Positions 40,166-40,631 of a stretch of DNA of 40,631 nt are shown here, in pieces (the stretch's first letter is position 1; each line of letters starts with the position of its first letter). The DNA is taken from NCBI GenBank assembly GCA_900474095.1, contig UCOA01000083.1, positions 1 to 40,631 on the forward strand, given 5' to 3'. The position numbers and the translations under genes were made by a program. Below the pieces are notes generated by a model. That model was not told the origin of the DNA. It saw only the letters and a list, made by a program, of their open reading frames with translations, and ran no database searches. The stretch comes from Hyphomicrobiales bacterium. Its GTDB lineage: Bacteria; Pseudomonadota; Alphaproteobacteria; Rhizobiales; Rhizobiaceae.

Positions 40166-40182
40166 CCCCATGGAACATGGGG
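40166..40182. repeat. Perfect 7-bp inverted repeat next to the AI-2E promoter
   Basis: CCCCATG (40166-40172) and CATGGGG (40176-40182) with a three-base spacer, just upstream of the -35 element on the minus strand. It could be a regulator site or a terminator for the 40251-40421 gene; there is no T run. Confidence 0.4.
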
Positions 40183-40250
40183 TGCCATGCTGCGACCGAA
40201 CAGCGTTCGAAAAGAAAACGGTTTTGTACGTCAATGCCCAACCCGCTATT

Positions 40251-40421
40251 TCAATGTCGCTCAGGGGGAAAGACATGAAGGGTAAGCGAGAACAGACCGA
40301 GGCCCAGTGCCACGACGATCAGCGTACTGGCAATGTCCTCCGACGTTGCGGGCAGGAGACCAAAGCCCAGAACCGCACCAATGATCAGGAACAGGCATAG
40401 CCTTGGTAACCAATACAGCAT
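40251..40421 (-). CDS. 56-residue membrane microprotein
   Basis: A 56-residue frame with two hydrophobic helices, MLYWLPRLCLFLIIGAVLGF and STLIVVALGLGLFSLTLHVF, linked by a short acidic turn (GLLPATSEDIA) and ending PPERH. AAGGGA is about eight bases before the ATG. It is preceded by an exact EcfG-type promoter whose predicted transcript would start about 40 bases before the ATG, which supports it as a real gene. It lies upstream of the AI-2E transporter on the same strand. Family not recognised, but the two-helix design resembles the other small membrane proteins of this island. Confidence 0.7.
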   Translation of the reverse strand: MLYWLPRLCLFLIIGAVLGFGLLPATSEDIASTLIVVALGLGLFSLTLHVFPPERH

Positions 40422-40469
40422 GGCACATTCCCTTCTGGTAGAAACGCATTCCGGAGGAATACACTGGCT

Positions 40470-40494
40470 AACGCGGGAGCCATCGGTTTGTTCC
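40470..40494 (-). promoter_or_regulatory. EcfG-type promoter for the 56-residue membrane protein
   Basis: Minus strand: GGAAC (40494-40490), 16 bases, CGTT (40473-40470). Start codon 49 bases downstream. Confidence 0.85.
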
Positions 40495-40571
40495 GCTCCA
40501 CTGACGGAGCGCAGGGGTGCTCACACGGCCAAACCGCCATGGCAGGGGCGTTGATTATCCCATTCCAACAT

Positions 40572-40603
40572 AAAAAAGCCGGCGTCCCTTAGGGGCGCCA
40601 GCT
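40572..40603 (-). terminator. Intrinsic terminator for a leftward gene entering from the right edge
   Basis: GGCGTCCC (40581-40588) and GGGGCGCC (40592-40599) pair with one G-T, extended by AGC/GCT after a mismatch. On the minus strand a run of six T follows. The 28 bases to its right have no stop on the minus strand, so a gene may end here (TAA in the loop), but too little is visible to call it. Confidence 0.7.
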
Positions 40604-40631
40604 CGAATTTCGCGGGCGGCGCCGGCAAGCC

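Noticed and set aside
40261..40464. 67-codon minus-strand frame
   Set aside because: A different frame over the same DNA encodes a clean two-helix membrane protein with a ribosome-binding site and promoter.
1..40631. Search for CRISPR arrays, tRNA genes and insertion sequences
   Set aside because: No regularly spaced repeats, cloverleaf-type sequence, transposase gene or terminal inverted repeats were recognised by eye.

Overview
The window looks like chromosomal or megaplasmid DNA of a Rhizobiaceae member (Sinorhizobium/Agrobacterium/Neorhizobium-like). This rests on an almost complete succinoglycan (exo) gene set whose products read as orthologues of the S. meliloti Exo proteins, and on an alphaproteobacterial NepR/PhyR general stress response module. 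No rRNA, tRNA, insertion sequence or CRISPR array was seen.

Layout. (1) 1-5.4 kb, housekeeping: the 5' part of a MarC-type membrane gene, a J-protein/modulator pair (cbpA-cbpM type), peptidase T, an SRPBCC-fold protein and an ABC-F ATPase. (2) 5.6-28.5 kb, the exo region. exoF-exoY and exoX-exoU diverge from a long AT-rich spacer (about 30% GC over 8221-8460 by direct count). exoV/exoW, exoT and the operon exoH-K-L-A-M-O-N-P follow. Beyond exoP come a small membrane protein, an RTX/GH16 secreted glycanase (exsH-like) and an exoQ-exoZ pair. Two further small membrane proteins of unknown role sit at the edges of the exo block. No exoI or exoB is present, and exoQ/exoZ lie beyond exoP rather than next to exoF as I recall for S. 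meliloti.

How the exo genes work together: ExoN makes UDP-glucose. ExoY (with ExoF) starts the lipid-linked unit with galactose. ExoA, L, M, O, U and W add glucoses. ExoV, H and Z add pyruvyl, succinyl and acetyl groups. ExoT, Q and P flip, polymerise and control chain length. ExoK and the GH16-RTX enzyme trim the polymer. ExoX restrains ExoY.

(3) 29-40.6 kb, a stress-response island. It carries small, mostly envelope-associated stress-type genes (BON, PRC-barrel, CsbD, DUF1328, DUF3309, glycine-zipper lipoprotein, several microproteins), an alpha/beta hydrolase, an AI-2E family permease, a D-amino-acid-dehydrogenase-like oxidase, and a divergent nepR/phyR pair. Ten exact matches to the EcfG promoter consensus GGAAC-N16/17-CGTT lie here, each upstream of and pointing at a gene; two more genes have one-mismatch versions. 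I found none with this spacing in the first 29 kb by eye. One EcfG-type promoter drives a second, short NepR-like protein. The ecfG sigma gene is not in the window. This clustered regulon with a possible extra feedback anti-sigma factor is the most notable system in the window.
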